A DNA stretch of 64,000 nt from positions 3,896,699 to 3,960,698 of the forward strand of contig NC_049981.1 in assembly GCF_000003815.2 (NCBI RefSeq), written 5' to 3'. The DNA is from Branchiostoma floridae. Taxonomy: Eukaryota; Chordata; Leptocardii; Amphioxiformes; Branchiostomatidae. Position 1 is the stretch's first letter. The number at the start of each line of letters is the position of its first letter. This document shows positions 30,301 through 35,216 of this stretch, piece after piece. The translations under genes and the position numbers were made by a program. Below the pieces are notes generated by a model that saw only the letters and a list, made by a program, of their open reading frames with translations, made no database searches and was not told the origin of the DNA.

Positions 30301-32631
30301 TCGCCTGGAGAGAACTACCAAATATCCAGGTGGGAAAATATCGCAGATCCCAAAGAGCCTGTGTGCAATGTTCTGAGTAAATTGGGTAAAGGGGCAGTTG
30401 TACTGCTCCTTAAGTCTTAATCGCGATGTTCATTCAATTTCAGAGGAACCAATAGATATAGACCTTGAAACGAGTGACCAAAGGCTTTATCCTGAGCTCT
30501 TTATGGTTCTACTGAATGGAGCTCTCGGTCGACAGGGTGAACAAGAATGTCCATCCAACGGGACCACGAATATTGTCGACGAAGTCAGGTATATAGACAA
30601 ATTCTTTTGGTATTTGTTTCCATTTCCGGGGAAGATCTGCTCAATTTTCGTGCAATATGTTTTTTAAATACACATGTAATTTTTTTATTCTCTGTATGTA
30701 ATTCAACTTTGATTTGATTATCTAGTCCAATAATGTACTTCCTGTATGTTTCAGAAACGGGAGTTCGGCGTGCTTGACCACGGTGGACCTGCCACGAGGT
30801 GCTGGTCAGGCTGCTGCAGTGATAGACTTCCTAAAACAGACCGACTGGATCCTGATGGTTTCAGACACTCTCATCCTCCGGGCCAACTTCTACCACCCTG
30901 ACGTCAAGCTGTTCAGCAGCGTGGTGTTCAGGCTGCAGTACCTCCCAGGGGGCGCTGCTGAACTCCAGCCCAGTATCCAGACCTTCCGGCTGTTCCAGTA
31001 CCAGACAGCAGACGACTATGTCCAGATGCTTTTCCACATCTTGTTCGTCCTTTTCTACATCTACAACGTCCTAAATGAGGTTTGGAATATACGGAAGAGC
31101 GGTCGTGCGTACTTCGCCAGTTTCTGGAACATCTTGATCCTGTGCAACATTGGCTTGTCGACAGCCGTCATTGTGACCTTCGCACTTCGGTACATCCAGG
31201 CAGCTGCCACACTGCGTGATATACAACAAGCAAAAGGTATATGCTTATAAACTATCTACATGTTGCTGACATTTGTGGAAAGCAGAAAACTTTTTTGCAT
31301 ATGTAAAATGTATCATTTGCTGTTTTGCGTACTATTTATTGGAGAAGTCTAGAAATTGTCGGAATACCAAGAAATATCGACAGTAATGTTTTCATACATG
31401 GGATTTTCACAGAGCTGTTCGGTATCAATGAGTTTGTAGACATCAGTACCGCAGGTCAATGGGACGCTACCTTCAAGGAGGTTCTGTCCTTCTCCATCTT
31501 CATCAGTACCTTCAGCATCCTGCGTGTCCTCAACTTCTCCAGGGGCGTGGCTACCGTCTACGCTCTGCCTCGTGTACGTACAGTAGAAATCATCTTGAAC
31601 ATCTCCAGCAAAAATGTTAAGGCTTTCGTCCAATCTGTTTATCCAATTTGTAAAATAAAAAAAATAAATAGTATTTTTTTACACATAGATCCTATACGGC
31701 GAAGCCTTCGGGTTTGCGGTGTACATGCTGCTAATCATATTGGCCTACGGCATCAGTGGGGTTTTGATCTTCGGCAACAACATGGAGATCTTCTCCGGCT
31801 TTAAGCAAACGTCGTACGTGCTGTTTGAGATGGGCTTGGGGAGGCCGTTCGTCGGTGTCTTTGCGGACGATATGAAGGCAGTGGATCGAGTCATGGGACC
31901 TCTGTACTATTCTACATTCGTCATGGTCTTCGTCTTTTACCTGGTTAGCCAAAAATCAGATTATTTCATTCTGTCTTATGTATACATATATGTATCATGA
32001 TTTGTTATCACCAACCATTTTTAAGTTTGCATAATAATTGCAACAGCTTCATCAACACTATATAGCAAAATACCTATGTTCTCCTGCAGATGAATCTGGG
32101 AGTGGGGATGCTCTGTAACTGGCTGAGCTACTGTCAGACGTCAGACGACATCGGCGTGGACACGGCGATGGGAGATTACTTCTGGAACTCCTTCAGGAGT
32201 CTTCTGGGCATGCGTCATGAGTCCCAGACCTCTGACGGTAATATCAGCATTACAATTGTCTAACAGTTTTGTTAGCTCATAGAAAGTCATATTTTTGTAA
32301 CCAAAACGGTTTTCCCAATGACAGCATTTAATTGCACCTATAAGATCGTAGGAAGTCATGTTGTGATTCCAGTAGGTTTATTGCTATGAAATTTCCCCTA
32401 AAATTGCTATCAAGAAACAAAAGGTAAAGATGTATTAAAATGTATTACGTTCTTGCCGTTTCTAAAGATGAAGCACCACTTCCGGACCACTTCATAGAAG
32501 AGACCCTCCAGCGGACTGAAACGGTACTGCAGGAAGTAGACAGGGTGACTGACGTGATGTACAAATTTGAGTGCAAGAAGCGTCAGCTGATTCCACTGTG
32601 TGACGTTCAACCAAGTACTTCACAAGCTTGA
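3196..32631 (+). CDS. Polycystin-1-like protein with Sushi and F5/8C ectodomain (multi-exon gene, 5' end not seen)
   Basis: Spliced gene. Exons identified: 3196-3378, 4211-4377, 4743-4889, 5113-5254, 6327-6514, 6869-7015, 7983-8127, 9200-9387, 9747-9893, 11095-11277, 13163-13329, 14325-14471, 17489-17630, 18058-18242, 18503-18655, 20411-20549, 21133-21609, 22045-22208, 23562-23649, 24032-24228, 24593-24658, ?-24907, 25400-25958, 26359-26459, 26755-27000, 27210-27476, 27650-27810, 28105-28194, 28302-28848, 29034-29184, 29428-29645, 30155-30329, 30444-30588, 30755-31236, 31413-31573, 31689-31943, 32090-32237, 32468-32631. Phases agree at every readable junction. Order: Sushi, F5/8C x3, Sushi, F5/8C x2, mucin-like stalk, GAIN-like region, GPS, TM1, PLAT, TM2-TM11, stop. 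In known families, PLAT plus an 11-TM layout with a GPS defines polycystin-1 relatives, which pair with PKD2-type subunits in the membrane. The start Met and signal peptide are not visible and may lie upstream of the window. Family assignment is strong; the exact orthologue (PKD1L1/2/3) is not decided. Confidence 0.9.
3426..3913. mobile_element. MITE-like element with 15-bp terminal inverted repeats and TA duplication
   Basis: The left end CTACAGTCAAACCTG (3426-3440) matches the right end CAGATTTGACTGTAG (3899-3913) with one mismatch, and both are flanked by TA (3424-3425 and 3914-3915). Internal GTGGCC(A/G)CTATAGA motifs repeat near both ends. No transposase is encoded. TA duplication fits a Tc1/mariner-type non-autonomous element. 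Similar ends recur near 58170 (GTCAGGTTTGACTGTACAG). Confidence 0.65.
4211..5254 (+). CDS. F5/8C (discoidin) unit 1, three exons
   Basis: Exons A 4211-4377 (phase 1 to 0), B 4743-4889 (0 to 0) and C 5113-5254 (0 to 1). The product starts CSDPLGMGSGAIPDDSIT and carries EPYIGRLNE and IGQWLQ (A), VDLGEVKRVSGTIVQ with SYKLQYSQDRVSWTTY (B), and PVTNLLNGSVDARYVRF ending in GC (C). These are the hallmark motifs of F5/8 type C domains, which bind glycans or lipids at cell surfaces. The first and last Cys would form the usual closing disulfide. The three-exon plan with outer phase 1 is shared by all five units, which explains how they could multiply without breaking the frame. The A-B intron holds an inverted (CA)n/(TG)n tract. 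Confidence 0.9.
4454..4552. repeat. Inverted (CA)n/(TG)n microsatellite
   Basis: A short (CA)n run is followed by long (TG)n runs separated by CCCATG, so it can fold on itself. It sits in the A-B intron of F5/8C unit 1 and yields only spurious His/Thr or Cys/Val reading frames. Confidence 0.9.
5540..5640 (-). repeat. SINE body fragment (inverted copy)
   Basis: The reverse complement reads CACGTGTGGCGGGTTCTTTG, then ACGTGCCTGGGG and CCTCCATTTAACGTCCTATC, matching 42095-42175 and 13488-13570. The tRNA-like head is missing. Confidence 0.65.
6327..8127 (+). CDS. F5/8C (discoidin) unit 2, three exons
   Basis: Exons A 6327-6514, B 6869-7015 and C 7983-8127. A gives AAPLPVCRRLLGMESGAIP and ends GEWLQ; B gives VDLGEMKRITGTIVQGR and TSYKLRYSADGMIWTTY; C gives VFSGNVDRNLPVTNLL, PVDARYVRFLPQTWEHY and EIVGCN. 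The phase pattern is the same as in unit 1. Exon A is longer at its 5' end than in units 1 and 4 by about seven codons, a feature shared with units 3 and 5. Its introns are similar in sequence to those of unit 3 (for example 6120-6290 against 9070-9175, and 7080-7115 against 10270-10305). Units 2 and 3 therefore arose from a duplication that included introns. Confidence 0.9.
8513..8590. repeat. 78-bp perfect palindrome
   Basis: Arms of 39 bp with no loop, centred between 8551 and 8552 (AAAAA|TTTTT); each arm holds CCAGGTGTTAAAAA. The region also has three ACCAATCAGA copies (about 8476, 8615, 8648). It lies in the intron between F5/8C units 2 and 3. Confidence 0.9.
9200..9893 (+). CDS. F5/8C (discoidin) unit 3, exons A and B only; exon C missing or in gap
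   Basis: Exons A 9200-9387 and B 9747-9893 are intact and splice-competent. A reads VAPAPACPHVLGMESGAIP to GEWLQ; B reads VDLGEIMRITGTIIQGR and TSYKLQYRADGVNWTTY. No exon C (VFxGN...ARYVRF...GC) is visible before the next Sushi exon at 11095. The intron after B carries a nested inverted repeat (9906-10224) and then a 316-base N gap that could hold a 142-base exon C. Because B ends in phase 0 and the next Sushi exon begins in phase 1, exon C is needed to keep the frame. Either it is hidden in the gap or the unit is broken in this allele. Confidence 0.8.
9906..10224. mobile_element. Nested inverted-repeat element
   Basis: Outer arms of about 60 bp (9906-9966 and 10162-10224; CTTTCTGGAACGAGTG against its complement) enclose a 71-bp tandem repeat. 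Each internal repeat is itself an inverted repeat (TCGACTGACCAGCTC...GAGCTGGTCAGTCGA). The element begins 12 bases after the end of F5/8C unit 3 exon B. Confidence 0.8.
10422..10737. other. Assembly gap of 316 N
   Basis: Unsequenced bases between F5/8C unit 3 exon B and Sushi exon 2; the missing exon C of unit 3 may be here. Confidence 1.
11095..11277 (+). CDS. Sushi/CCP domain exon 2
   Basis: A 183-nt exon, phase 1 to 1, acceptor TTCCAG at 11089-11094, donor GTAGG after 11277. It reads GCVDPPTQANTTGPVC, then CTYPCSPGYHITSGDV and SDGSWTETNLSCQ. It is a close copy of the exon at 3196-3378 with the same length and Cys layout. An earlier in-frame Met exists at 11052, but the alignment with copy 1 and the polypyrimidine-AG show that the coding part starts at 11095. 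It sits between F5/8C units 3 and 4 in the same gene. Confidence 0.85.
11817..12955 (+). pseudogene. Decayed copy of the Thr-rich stalk exon, split by an insertion
   Basis: The 5' piece (about 11790-11880) matches the live stalk exon at 21133 and its upstream intron: both follow TTTTCACAG and read STSxTTxxTLPxTT, but this copy meets an in-frame TAG after CGTTTA near 11850. About 900 bases of unrelated sequence follow. The 3' piece (about 12800-12955) resumes with TTTTTTSIRTSKQTTAPTT and NWFSTLQQTSSTRLMDTS, parallel to KQTTAPTTSPS and NWFSTQQQTSSTRLVDTS in the live exon, then stops at TAA. The upstream intron (11635-11816) also matches 20940-21132. It is therefore a duplicate inactivated by a stop and an insertion. 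Confidence 0.75.
12965..13100. repeat. GC-rich CGCGTTTCGC repeats
   Basis: Short imperfect repeats of CGCGTTTCGCC and GCGCTTCG with high CpG content, unlike the AT-rich surroundings. They lie in the intron before F5/8C unit 4. Confidence 0.5.
13163..17630 (+). CDS. F5/8C (discoidin) unit 4, three exons spread by insertions
   Basis: Exons A 13163-13329, B 14325-14471 and C 17489-17630, with phases 1-0, 0-0, 0-1. A reads CSEPLGMESGAIPDDSIT and EPYIGRLNTVAG; B reads VDLGDIKVVTGTIIQGR and FVTSYKLQYSTNRISWTTF; C reads VFPGNVDRSLPVTNLLDN, PVDARYVRFVVQSWHSQ and EIVGCS. The B-C intron is about 3 kb and contains a large foldback element. Two relics of extra B exons flank the live B (13861-13998 and 17173-17250), suggesting that two units were once present and collapsed to one. 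The A exon resembles unit 1 most closely in its short 5' end. Confidence 0.88.
13488..13733 (-). mobile_element. tRNA-derived SINE, full-length-like copy
   Basis: On the minus strand the head reads GCGTGGCGCAGCGGCAGG (box A) and later GGTCTCGAGTTCGAATCC (box B), as in a tRNA-type RNA polymerase III promoter. The body (GGGAGAGCAACACTCC-type and CACTTTACTCTGCTAGGTG) is shared with copies at 42085-42245, 43950-44122 and 5540-5640. It lies in the A-B intron of F5/8C unit 4. Confidence 0.75.
13861..13998 (+). pseudogene. Relic of an F5/8C exon B
   Basis: It translates as VVVQDTKRVIGTIIHGRL, then a degraded SKLQYSTDRSTQTTYALD and a TAA stop at 13996-13998. Compared with live B exons it lost the VDLG start, the Trp of SWTTY and the 3' donor, and no good acceptor precedes it. 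It is most similar to the unit 5 exon B (shared RLDR). It would not be spliced in. Confidence 0.8.
14780..15240. repeat. Diverged tandem repeat of about 190 bp
   Basis: Three copies share CCAAATTTCAGATCATTTGG, CAGAGGAGCCAAAA and TGGTCAAAAATGGCAAAAA. It is directly followed by the large foldback element, of which it may be a flank. Confidence 0.6.
15258..16870. mobile_element. Large foldback element with arms of about 600 bp
   Basis: The segment 15258-15855 is repeated in reverse complement at 16195-16870. Examples: CATGTTGGATTTTCTGGGGT against ATCCAACATGGCCGCC, TCATCTTCGGGAGTG against CACTCCCGAAGATGA, ATTTGAGCTCGATTT against AATCGAGCTCAAATG. The spacer is about 340 bases. Arms are diverged by indels and substitutions. 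No protein-coding gene is visible. It lies in the B-C intron of F5/8C unit 4. Confidence 0.8.
16895..17058. repeat. Two-copy tandem repeat of about 80 bp
   Basis: Both copies contain GCCTGGGGGTAT, CTATCCCTACCTCCAT and CCAAATTTCAGCTCATTTGG. They follow the foldback element directly. Confidence 0.75.
17115..17152. repeat. Hairpin with 17-bp perfect stems
   Basis: TATATTGCAATCCATAC and GTATGGATTGCAATATA flank the loop TGTA. It adjoins the truncated exon B relic at 17173. Confidence 0.9.
17173..17250 (+). pseudogene. Truncated relic of an F5/8C exon B (3' half)
   Basis: The sequence reads VTSYNLRYSTDLITWTTY then TSSDGSEI, which is the second half of exon B without its first half and without a clear donor. 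It lies just upstream of exon C of unit 4 and just after a hairpin with 17-bp stems at 17115-17152, where the missing half may have been lost. Confidence 0.75.
18058..20549 (+). CDS. F5/8C (discoidin) unit 5, three exons
   Basis: Exons A 18058-18242, B 18503-18655 and C 20411-20549. A reads VAPLPACPHLLGMESGDIP and ends GEWLQ; B reads VDLGDMMPVMGTIIQGR, then a two-codon insertion (NN) before PQWVTSYKLQYSTDRITW; C reads VFPGNVYMSLPVTNLLDN, PVDARYVRFVVLSWQLQ and EIVGCN. Exon B is 153 nt where the others are 147. Exon C ends in phase 1 at a GTAGGT donor and joins the Thr-rich stalk exon at 21133. It is the last adhesion module before the stalk. Confidence 0.9.
18656..20410. other. Intron of F5/8C unit 5, no gene seen
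   Basis: It holds a copy of the dispersed repeat starting TTAACCCTATTCAGACCGGG at 19076 with a G11 run, but no splice-competent exon or long coding ORF. Confidence 0.6.
21133..21609 (+). CDS. Thr/Ser-rich mucin-like stalk exon
   Basis: A 477-nt exon, phase 1 to 1, acceptor TTTTCACAG, proposed donor GTGAAC after 21609. It encodes about 159 residues rich in Thr and Ser, with tandem repeats of about 14-15 residues of the type TTTITTSSSTTTPTT (45-nt DNA repeats), followed by KQTTAPTTSPSPSS and NWFSTQQQTSSTRL. The composition predicts heavy O-glycosylation and an extended stalk lifting the F5/8C and Sushi modules away from the membrane. The tandem DNA repeat makes length variation between alleles likely. 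The 3' donor is weak and is the least certain border, although the phase agrees with the next exon. Confidence 0.75.
22045..24658 (+). CDS. Stalk continuation with charged helical segment, four small exons
   Basis: Exons 22045-22208 (FGEDSFDYSDDETSSMSPM, Pro/Thr-rich), 23562-23649 (EEIPVLIKTLSEKVNHF to RKELLK), 24032-24228 (ends PLEQLKQEKNRKERLKSR) and 24593-24658 (VVRETRDMFELMDAAADKL). Phases are 1-0, 0-1, 1-0 and 0-0, fitting each other and the flanking exons. The last three are charged and leucine-spaced, consistent with helical or coiled-coil structure and with the helical subdomain of a GAIN fold before the GPS; that is inference. At least one further exon must be partly lost in the N gap at 24709-24808. 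The intron 22209-23561 holds AT-rich tandem repeats. Confidence 0.65.
22540..23250. repeat. AT-rich tandem repeats of about 190-220 bp
   Basis: Three to four diverged copies share CATGATTTTTGGTATGTAG, CATAATTAATGAGGAAAGTT and ATAGGACTTTCAAACTTG. They fill the intron between 22208 and 23562. A related motif set occurs at 40640-40850. Confidence 0.75.
24395..24460 (+). mobile_element. Penelope-like retroelement end relic (candidate)
   Basis: CTCTGGCCAAAGACAGCGGG then TTCTGTCTGAAACGTCCGCC: a 6-bp hairpin (AGACAG/CTGTCT) directly followed by GAAACGTC. The same layout is seen at 25279-25312. The relation to Penelope-type elements is from memory of such motifs and is tentative. Confidence 0.4.
24709..24808. 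other. Assembly gap of 100 N (size probably arbitrary)
   Basis: Splits a coding exon of the polycystin-like gene; the exon resumes at 24809 in an open frame. Confidence 1.
24809..25958 (+). CDS. GAIN-like ectodomain region preceding the GPS, two exons (first truncated by gap)
   Basis: The first exon is cut by the N gap and ends at 24907 before GTAAG (SIPDVGTVPISDDVGSIVF...SSMK). The second, 25400-25958, starts in phase 0 after TTCCACAG with VVAFVDDPFVWSVEKTEV and continues for 186 codons with many beta-strand-like stretches, DVDTELQVYFRFHDFPTEEE and ending GWLMVGVKKK. The opening pattern NPFxW-like (here DPFVW) and a final W-x-x-V-G-V strand are usual upstream of the GPS in polycystin-1 relatives. 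The exon ends in phase 1 and joins 26359 directly. The 25195-25330 part of the intron between them is a retroelement relic. Confidence 0.75.
25195..25330 (+). mobile_element. Retroelement relic with partial hammerhead-like core
   Basis: CTGAGGA (25279-25285), then a perfect 7-bp hairpin GATGTCT-GAC-AGACATC (25287-25303) and GAAA (25304-25307) follow the order CUGANGA - stem II - GAAA of the hammerhead ribozyme core. A convincing stem III and cleavage triplet were not found. An inverted partial copy of 25225-25284 lies at 815-885. Confidence 0.4.
26359..27000 (+). CDS. GPS motif and TM1, two exons; cleavage triplet absent
   Basis: Exons 26359-26459 (phase 1 to 0) and 26755-27000 (0 to 0). The first gives FTLQTAAVSCLMRENENQTW, then DNRRCQ; the second starts VGIDTNEETTWCTCDITPGS and later ATFLALPNFVDFDKF. 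This matches the GPS layout (C, W, C, then T-x-C-x-C, followed by an F-x-x-PN-x-x-D-F segment). The HLT/HLS triplet where autoproteolysis occurs in the family is replaced by DIT plus a nine-residue insertion. TM1 is TVYGTILALWMIFLMSQLLI. The 5' border of the first exon is chosen at the CCCTGCAG acceptor because it alone fits the upstream phase. Cleavage is therefore doubtful, but the domain identity is clear. Confidence 0.8.
27210..28194 (+). CDS. PLAT domain, three exons
   Basis: Exons 27210-27476, 27650-27810 and 28105-28194 (phases 0-0, 0-2, 2-2). After a linker from TM1 the PLAT fold starts with ADYVYVVSVRTGTQPDAGT, continues SVIGLMITGSAGRTAMV, then GELQSVQVWHDSSGKG, SLFIDNVKVWDVQT and CFFPCYTWLSSTKGDGRTI. 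These are the standard PLAT strands: Y-x-V-x-V-x-T-G, A-G-T, the V-W-H-D-S-x-G loop and the final F-x-C-x-x-W-L. In polycystin-1 relatives this intracellular domain follows TM1 and binds phospholipid and calcium in the families studied. The linker between TM1 and PLAT (SHIALSTAVGNSIAVG...) is longer than usual. Confidence 0.93.
28302..28848 (+). CDS. Membrane segments TM2 to TM5 (first part), one exon
   Basis: A 547-nt exon, phase 2 to 0, acceptor TTACCTTAG and donor GTTAGC. Hydrophobic helices are RLVCCLAQTTLWMVGSAMW (TM2), IGTAATSFTVFLPVYAILV (TM3), VAWILAILTSVCSSFFVIVY (TM4) and FVLAFLFSTFLLEPVQ, which continues into the next exon (TM5). The pattern RAQRLxCCL before TM2 and FLLEPVQ at the exon end resemble RxxRLT.xx and QPLK in polycystin-1 relatives. 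An extracytoplasmic loop between TM2 and TM3 is followed by a cytoplasmic loop with two lysines (GVMKKPTSQ). Confidence 0.92.
29034..29645 (+). CDS. End of TM5, cytoplasmic loop and TM6, two exons
   Basis: Exon 29034-29184 (phase 0 to 1) starts IFLTAYIKTVVIGPIVWSV, finishing TM5, then gives a basic loop ending KKSRDYK. Exon 29428-29645 (1 to 0) gives VPARRVLPPAPKKTDHDP, then TM6 NILVLLVFLLIFTGNAFYIG and GFDRHAYYVKTSLENSLL, the start of the large extracellular polycystin (TOP) domain. The intron after 29645 contains a low-complexity (TTGG)n-type tract at about 29735-29870. Confidence 0.88.
29725..29870. repeat. Low-complexity (TTGG)n/(TTGA)n tract
   Basis: Imperfect GGTTGGTTGGCTGGCTAGCT, TTGGTTTGTTTGTTGG and TTGATTGATTGATT runs in the intron after TM6. 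Confidence 0.8.
30155..31236 (+). CDS. Polycystin (TOP) domain with TM7 and TM8, three exons
   Basis: Exons 30155-30329 (0 to 1), 30444-30588 (1 to 2) and 30755-31236 (2 to 1). Motifs: DDAWEWLSSELIPSL (the FWxWL-type start), TNSFRIGPVRLERT (NSxRIGxPRLRQ-type), TVDLPRGAGQAAAVIDFL and DWILMVSDTLILRANFY, which lines up with the DxxTRAVxxxFxxYN and W-x-D core of the extracellular domain of PKD1/PKD2 proteins. TM7 is MLFHILFVLFYIYNVLNEV and TM8 is FWNILILCNIGLSTAVIVTF. The extracellular domain in this family assembles the channel top and gates subunit pairing. Confidence 0.92.
31413..32237 (+). CDS. TM9 to TM11 with pore-loop region, three exons
   Basis: Exons 31413-31573 (1 to 0), 31689-31943 (0 to 0) and 32090-32237 (0 to 1). 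TM9 is EVLSFSIFISTFSILRVLNF; TM10 is FGFAVYMLLIILAYGISGVL followed by IFGNNMEIFSGFKQTSYVLF, the F-G-x-x-x-x-x-F-x-x-x-x-x-S pattern of the family; the pore loop region is EMGLGRPFVGVFADDMKAVD; TM11 is STFVMVFVFYLMNLGVGM. The selectivity-filter motif LGD of PKD2-type channels is not present here (MGLGRPF), as is usual for PKD1-side subunits. An alternative donor two bases upstream of 31573 would break the frame. Confidence 0.9.
32468..32631 (+). CDS. Terminal exon, short cytoplasmic tail
   Basis: Phase 1 exon after TTTCTAAAG; it reads DEAPLPDHFIEETLQRTETV, LQEVDRVTDVMYKFECKKRQ and ends in STSQA with TGA at 32629-32631. The heptad-like L/V spacing (TLQRTETVLQEVDRVTDVM) suggests a short coiled coil, the element through which PKD1-side subunits bind PKD2-side partners in known pairs; that role is inference here. 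The tail is short, about 54 codons. Confidence 0.85.
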
Positions 32632-33681
32632 AGTCTCACAAATGACCACACGCTCGACACAGCTAAATCACTGTGCGAAAGTACCATATAGGATTTCATC
32701 AAGTGAGATCCTGGCTAGCTAAACAAAAAAAAAAGTTTTATATTTCTATTACGACAATGAAGAGATGAAATGTAATGAATGGATAACATATGTGACGCAT
32801 GTGTTCGCGAACTATAAAGTTACAATGACTAAAGCATGTAAATTCGCACCAGTTCTCTATTATACATATCAATAGGGAAATCAATGATATAATAAAGAGT
32901 GGATCAGTGTGTATCAGTTTGAATACTTACACGACACAACAAGGCTGCTCACTGTTCTTATGTAGTTTGGAAAGGATTGTCTTGGATCCATTTTTTATGT
33001 TTGCATGTACGTAGTTTAAGTCTATGTCACTCTAAGGATTTTTATGTAATCGTTAGTCCCAGTCTTAACTTTCTGAGTGTATTTAACAATGTATGATGAT
33101 CGTGTGAACATTTAACGATGTAAATATTGTCATCGGCATTACAGTTTAGGCTAAACTATGTTTGGTATCAAATCTCTCTTAAACTGCTTTATTAGTCCTA
33201 AAAATGTTGGATTATGTTTGAAATCAATGTCCTCTCCATATTACAATGATAATGATTAGCATACCCTAAAATCCTATCCACTTTGTCCATTATATATAGA
33301 GCCAATTGTAGACAAAGATCACTTTCTGATCGATTGCATGTCCCAAATATACTGATATGCGCAATTCACTATACTAGCTGTTATCTTATACACAATGACT
33401 TGTCTCAATGGACTAGAATAGCAAATCTAAGTACATGTGACAAATCCTGCATGCCATACAAAGAAAACTATATGAAATAATATATAGACGTTGGAAATTC
33501 ATCCAATGATTGCAAAAGCCTCCGATGATTGTACAAAATATCATTCCATACTACACGCTCGTTTGTTCCGTAGATTAGTATTACCCGCATGGAAATTTAT
33601 GTATCAGTAGATGACATACATTGTTCCCTTCCCAATTGTTGTGCAATAAAGTTATATTAAAAATGGTACAAATGTGTGTAC
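32632..33681 (+). other. 3' UTR and polyadenylation signals of the polycystin-like gene
   Basis: AT-rich non-coding sequence follows the stop. AATAAA occurs at 32891-32896 and again at 33645-33650 (GCAATAAAGTT). The second, just before the satellite array and after a TTGTTGTG run, is the better candidate for the main cleavage site, giving a 3' UTR of about 1 kb. No other gene is seen here. Confidence 0.5.
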
Positions 33682-33838
33682 TTTAACACTATTCAGACGG
33701 GATGAGGGCTTTTCAGACCTACGCCAAATTTCGCGTCGTATAATGACAGAACGGCTTACGCTAGAGCCAACAAATTTGTGAGTTTCTATTTCATGTAATT
33801 GGCAACAATTTTGCACTGGACAAAACTGGTCAAAATTT
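33682..33838. repeat. Dispersed repeat copy next to the satellite
   Basis: TTAACACTATTCAGACGGG, then GTCGTATAATGACAGAACGG and CTAGAGCCAACAAATTTG. It matches 326-400 (CTAACCCTATTCAGACGGGG, CTAGAGGCACCAAATC) and the start matches 19076. A three-copy family in this window. Confidence 0.6.
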
Positions 33839-35216
33839 GCATGTTTTCTATCTATTTCAGACCGAAATATGACAAAAAAACACATTTCCTCGGAAACAAA
33901 TTTTCTACCAGGAACCCCTACTCTACCCTAGCCCTAACCCTAACCCTACCACAAACTCTAAGCAGTCTCAAAAAAAATGGTCAAATTTGCATGTTTTCTA
34001 TCCATTTCAGACCGAAATATGACCAAAAAACACATTTCCTCGGAAACAAATTTTCTACCAGGAACCCCCTACTCTAACCCTAGCCCTAACCCTGACCCTA
34101 CCACAAACTCTAATCAGTCTCAAAATATGGTCAAAATTTGCATGTTTTCTATCCATTTCAGACCGAAATATGACCAAAAAACACATTTCCTCGGAAACAA
34201 ATTTTCTACCAGGAACCCCTACCCTAACCCTTGTCCTAACCCTAGCCGTAACCATAACCCAACAAAAACCCTAAGCAATCTCCAAAATATGGTCAAAATT
34301 TGCATGTTTTCTATCCATTTCAGACCGAAATATGACAAAAAAACACATTTCGTCGGAAACAAATTTTCTGACAGGAATCCCCTACCCTAAACCTAGCCCT
34401 AACCCTAACCCTAACACAAACTCTAAGCAGTCTCAAAAAAATGGTCAAAATTTGCATGTTTTCTATCCATTTCAGACCGAAATATGACCAAAAAACACAT
34501 TTCCTCGAAAACAAATTTCCTACCAGGAACCAATAGCCCTAACCCTAGCCCTAACCCTACCACAAACCCTAAGCAGTCTCCAGAAAATGGTCAAAATTTG
34601 GATGTTTTCTATCCATTTCAGACCGAAATATGACCAAAAACATATTTCCTCGGAAAGAAATTTTCTACCAGGAACATAGTACTCTTACCCTAGCCCTAGT
34701 CGTAATCCTAACCCTGACACAATCCCTAAGCAGTCTCAAAAAAATGGTCAAAATTTGCATGTTTTCTATCCTTTTCTAACCGAAGTATGACCCAAAAAAA
34801 CACATTTCCTCAAACAAATTTTCTACCAGGAACCCCCGACTCTAACCCTAGCCCTAACCCTAACTTAAACCCTAAGAAGTCTTAAAAAATGGTCGACATT
34901 TGCATGTTTTCTATCCATTACAGACCAAAATATGACCAAAAAACACATTTCCTCGGAAACAAATTTTCTCCAGGAACCCATAGCCCTTACCCTAACACTA
35001 ACCCTATAACCCTAACACTAACACAAACCCTAAGCAGTTTTTAAAAAAAATAGTCAAAATTTGCATGTTTTCTATCCATTTTAGACAGAAATATGACCAA
35101 AAAAACACATTTCCTCGGAAACAAATTTTCTAACAGGAACCCTTACCCTAACCCTTGCCCTTATACAACCCTAAGCATTCTTAAGAAAATGCATGTTTTC
35201 TATTAATTTCAGACCG
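33822..35216. repeat. Satellite array with telomere-like CCCTAA runs
   Basis: Ten units of about 150 bp. Anchors of GCATGTTTTCTATCCATTTC occur near 33840, 33990, 34141, 34303, 34455, 34601, 34758, 34903, 35064 and 35192. Each unit also has ACACATTTCCTCGGAAAC and CTACCAGGAAC, followed by irregular runs of CCCTAACCCTAGCCCTAACC. The CCCTAA orientation is the same in all units. Not coding, although an in-frame reading gives repeated FACFLSISDRNMTKKHI-type peptides. Confidence 0.9.

Noticed and set aside
33799-34514. Repeated FACFLSISDRNMTKKHI-type ORFs
   Set aside because: They are frame readings of the 150-bp satellite, interrupted by frameshifts between units.
33901-34560. True chromosome end (telomere)
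   Set aside because: The CCCTAA runs are short, degenerate and interleaved with a satellite core, and genes continue on both sides.
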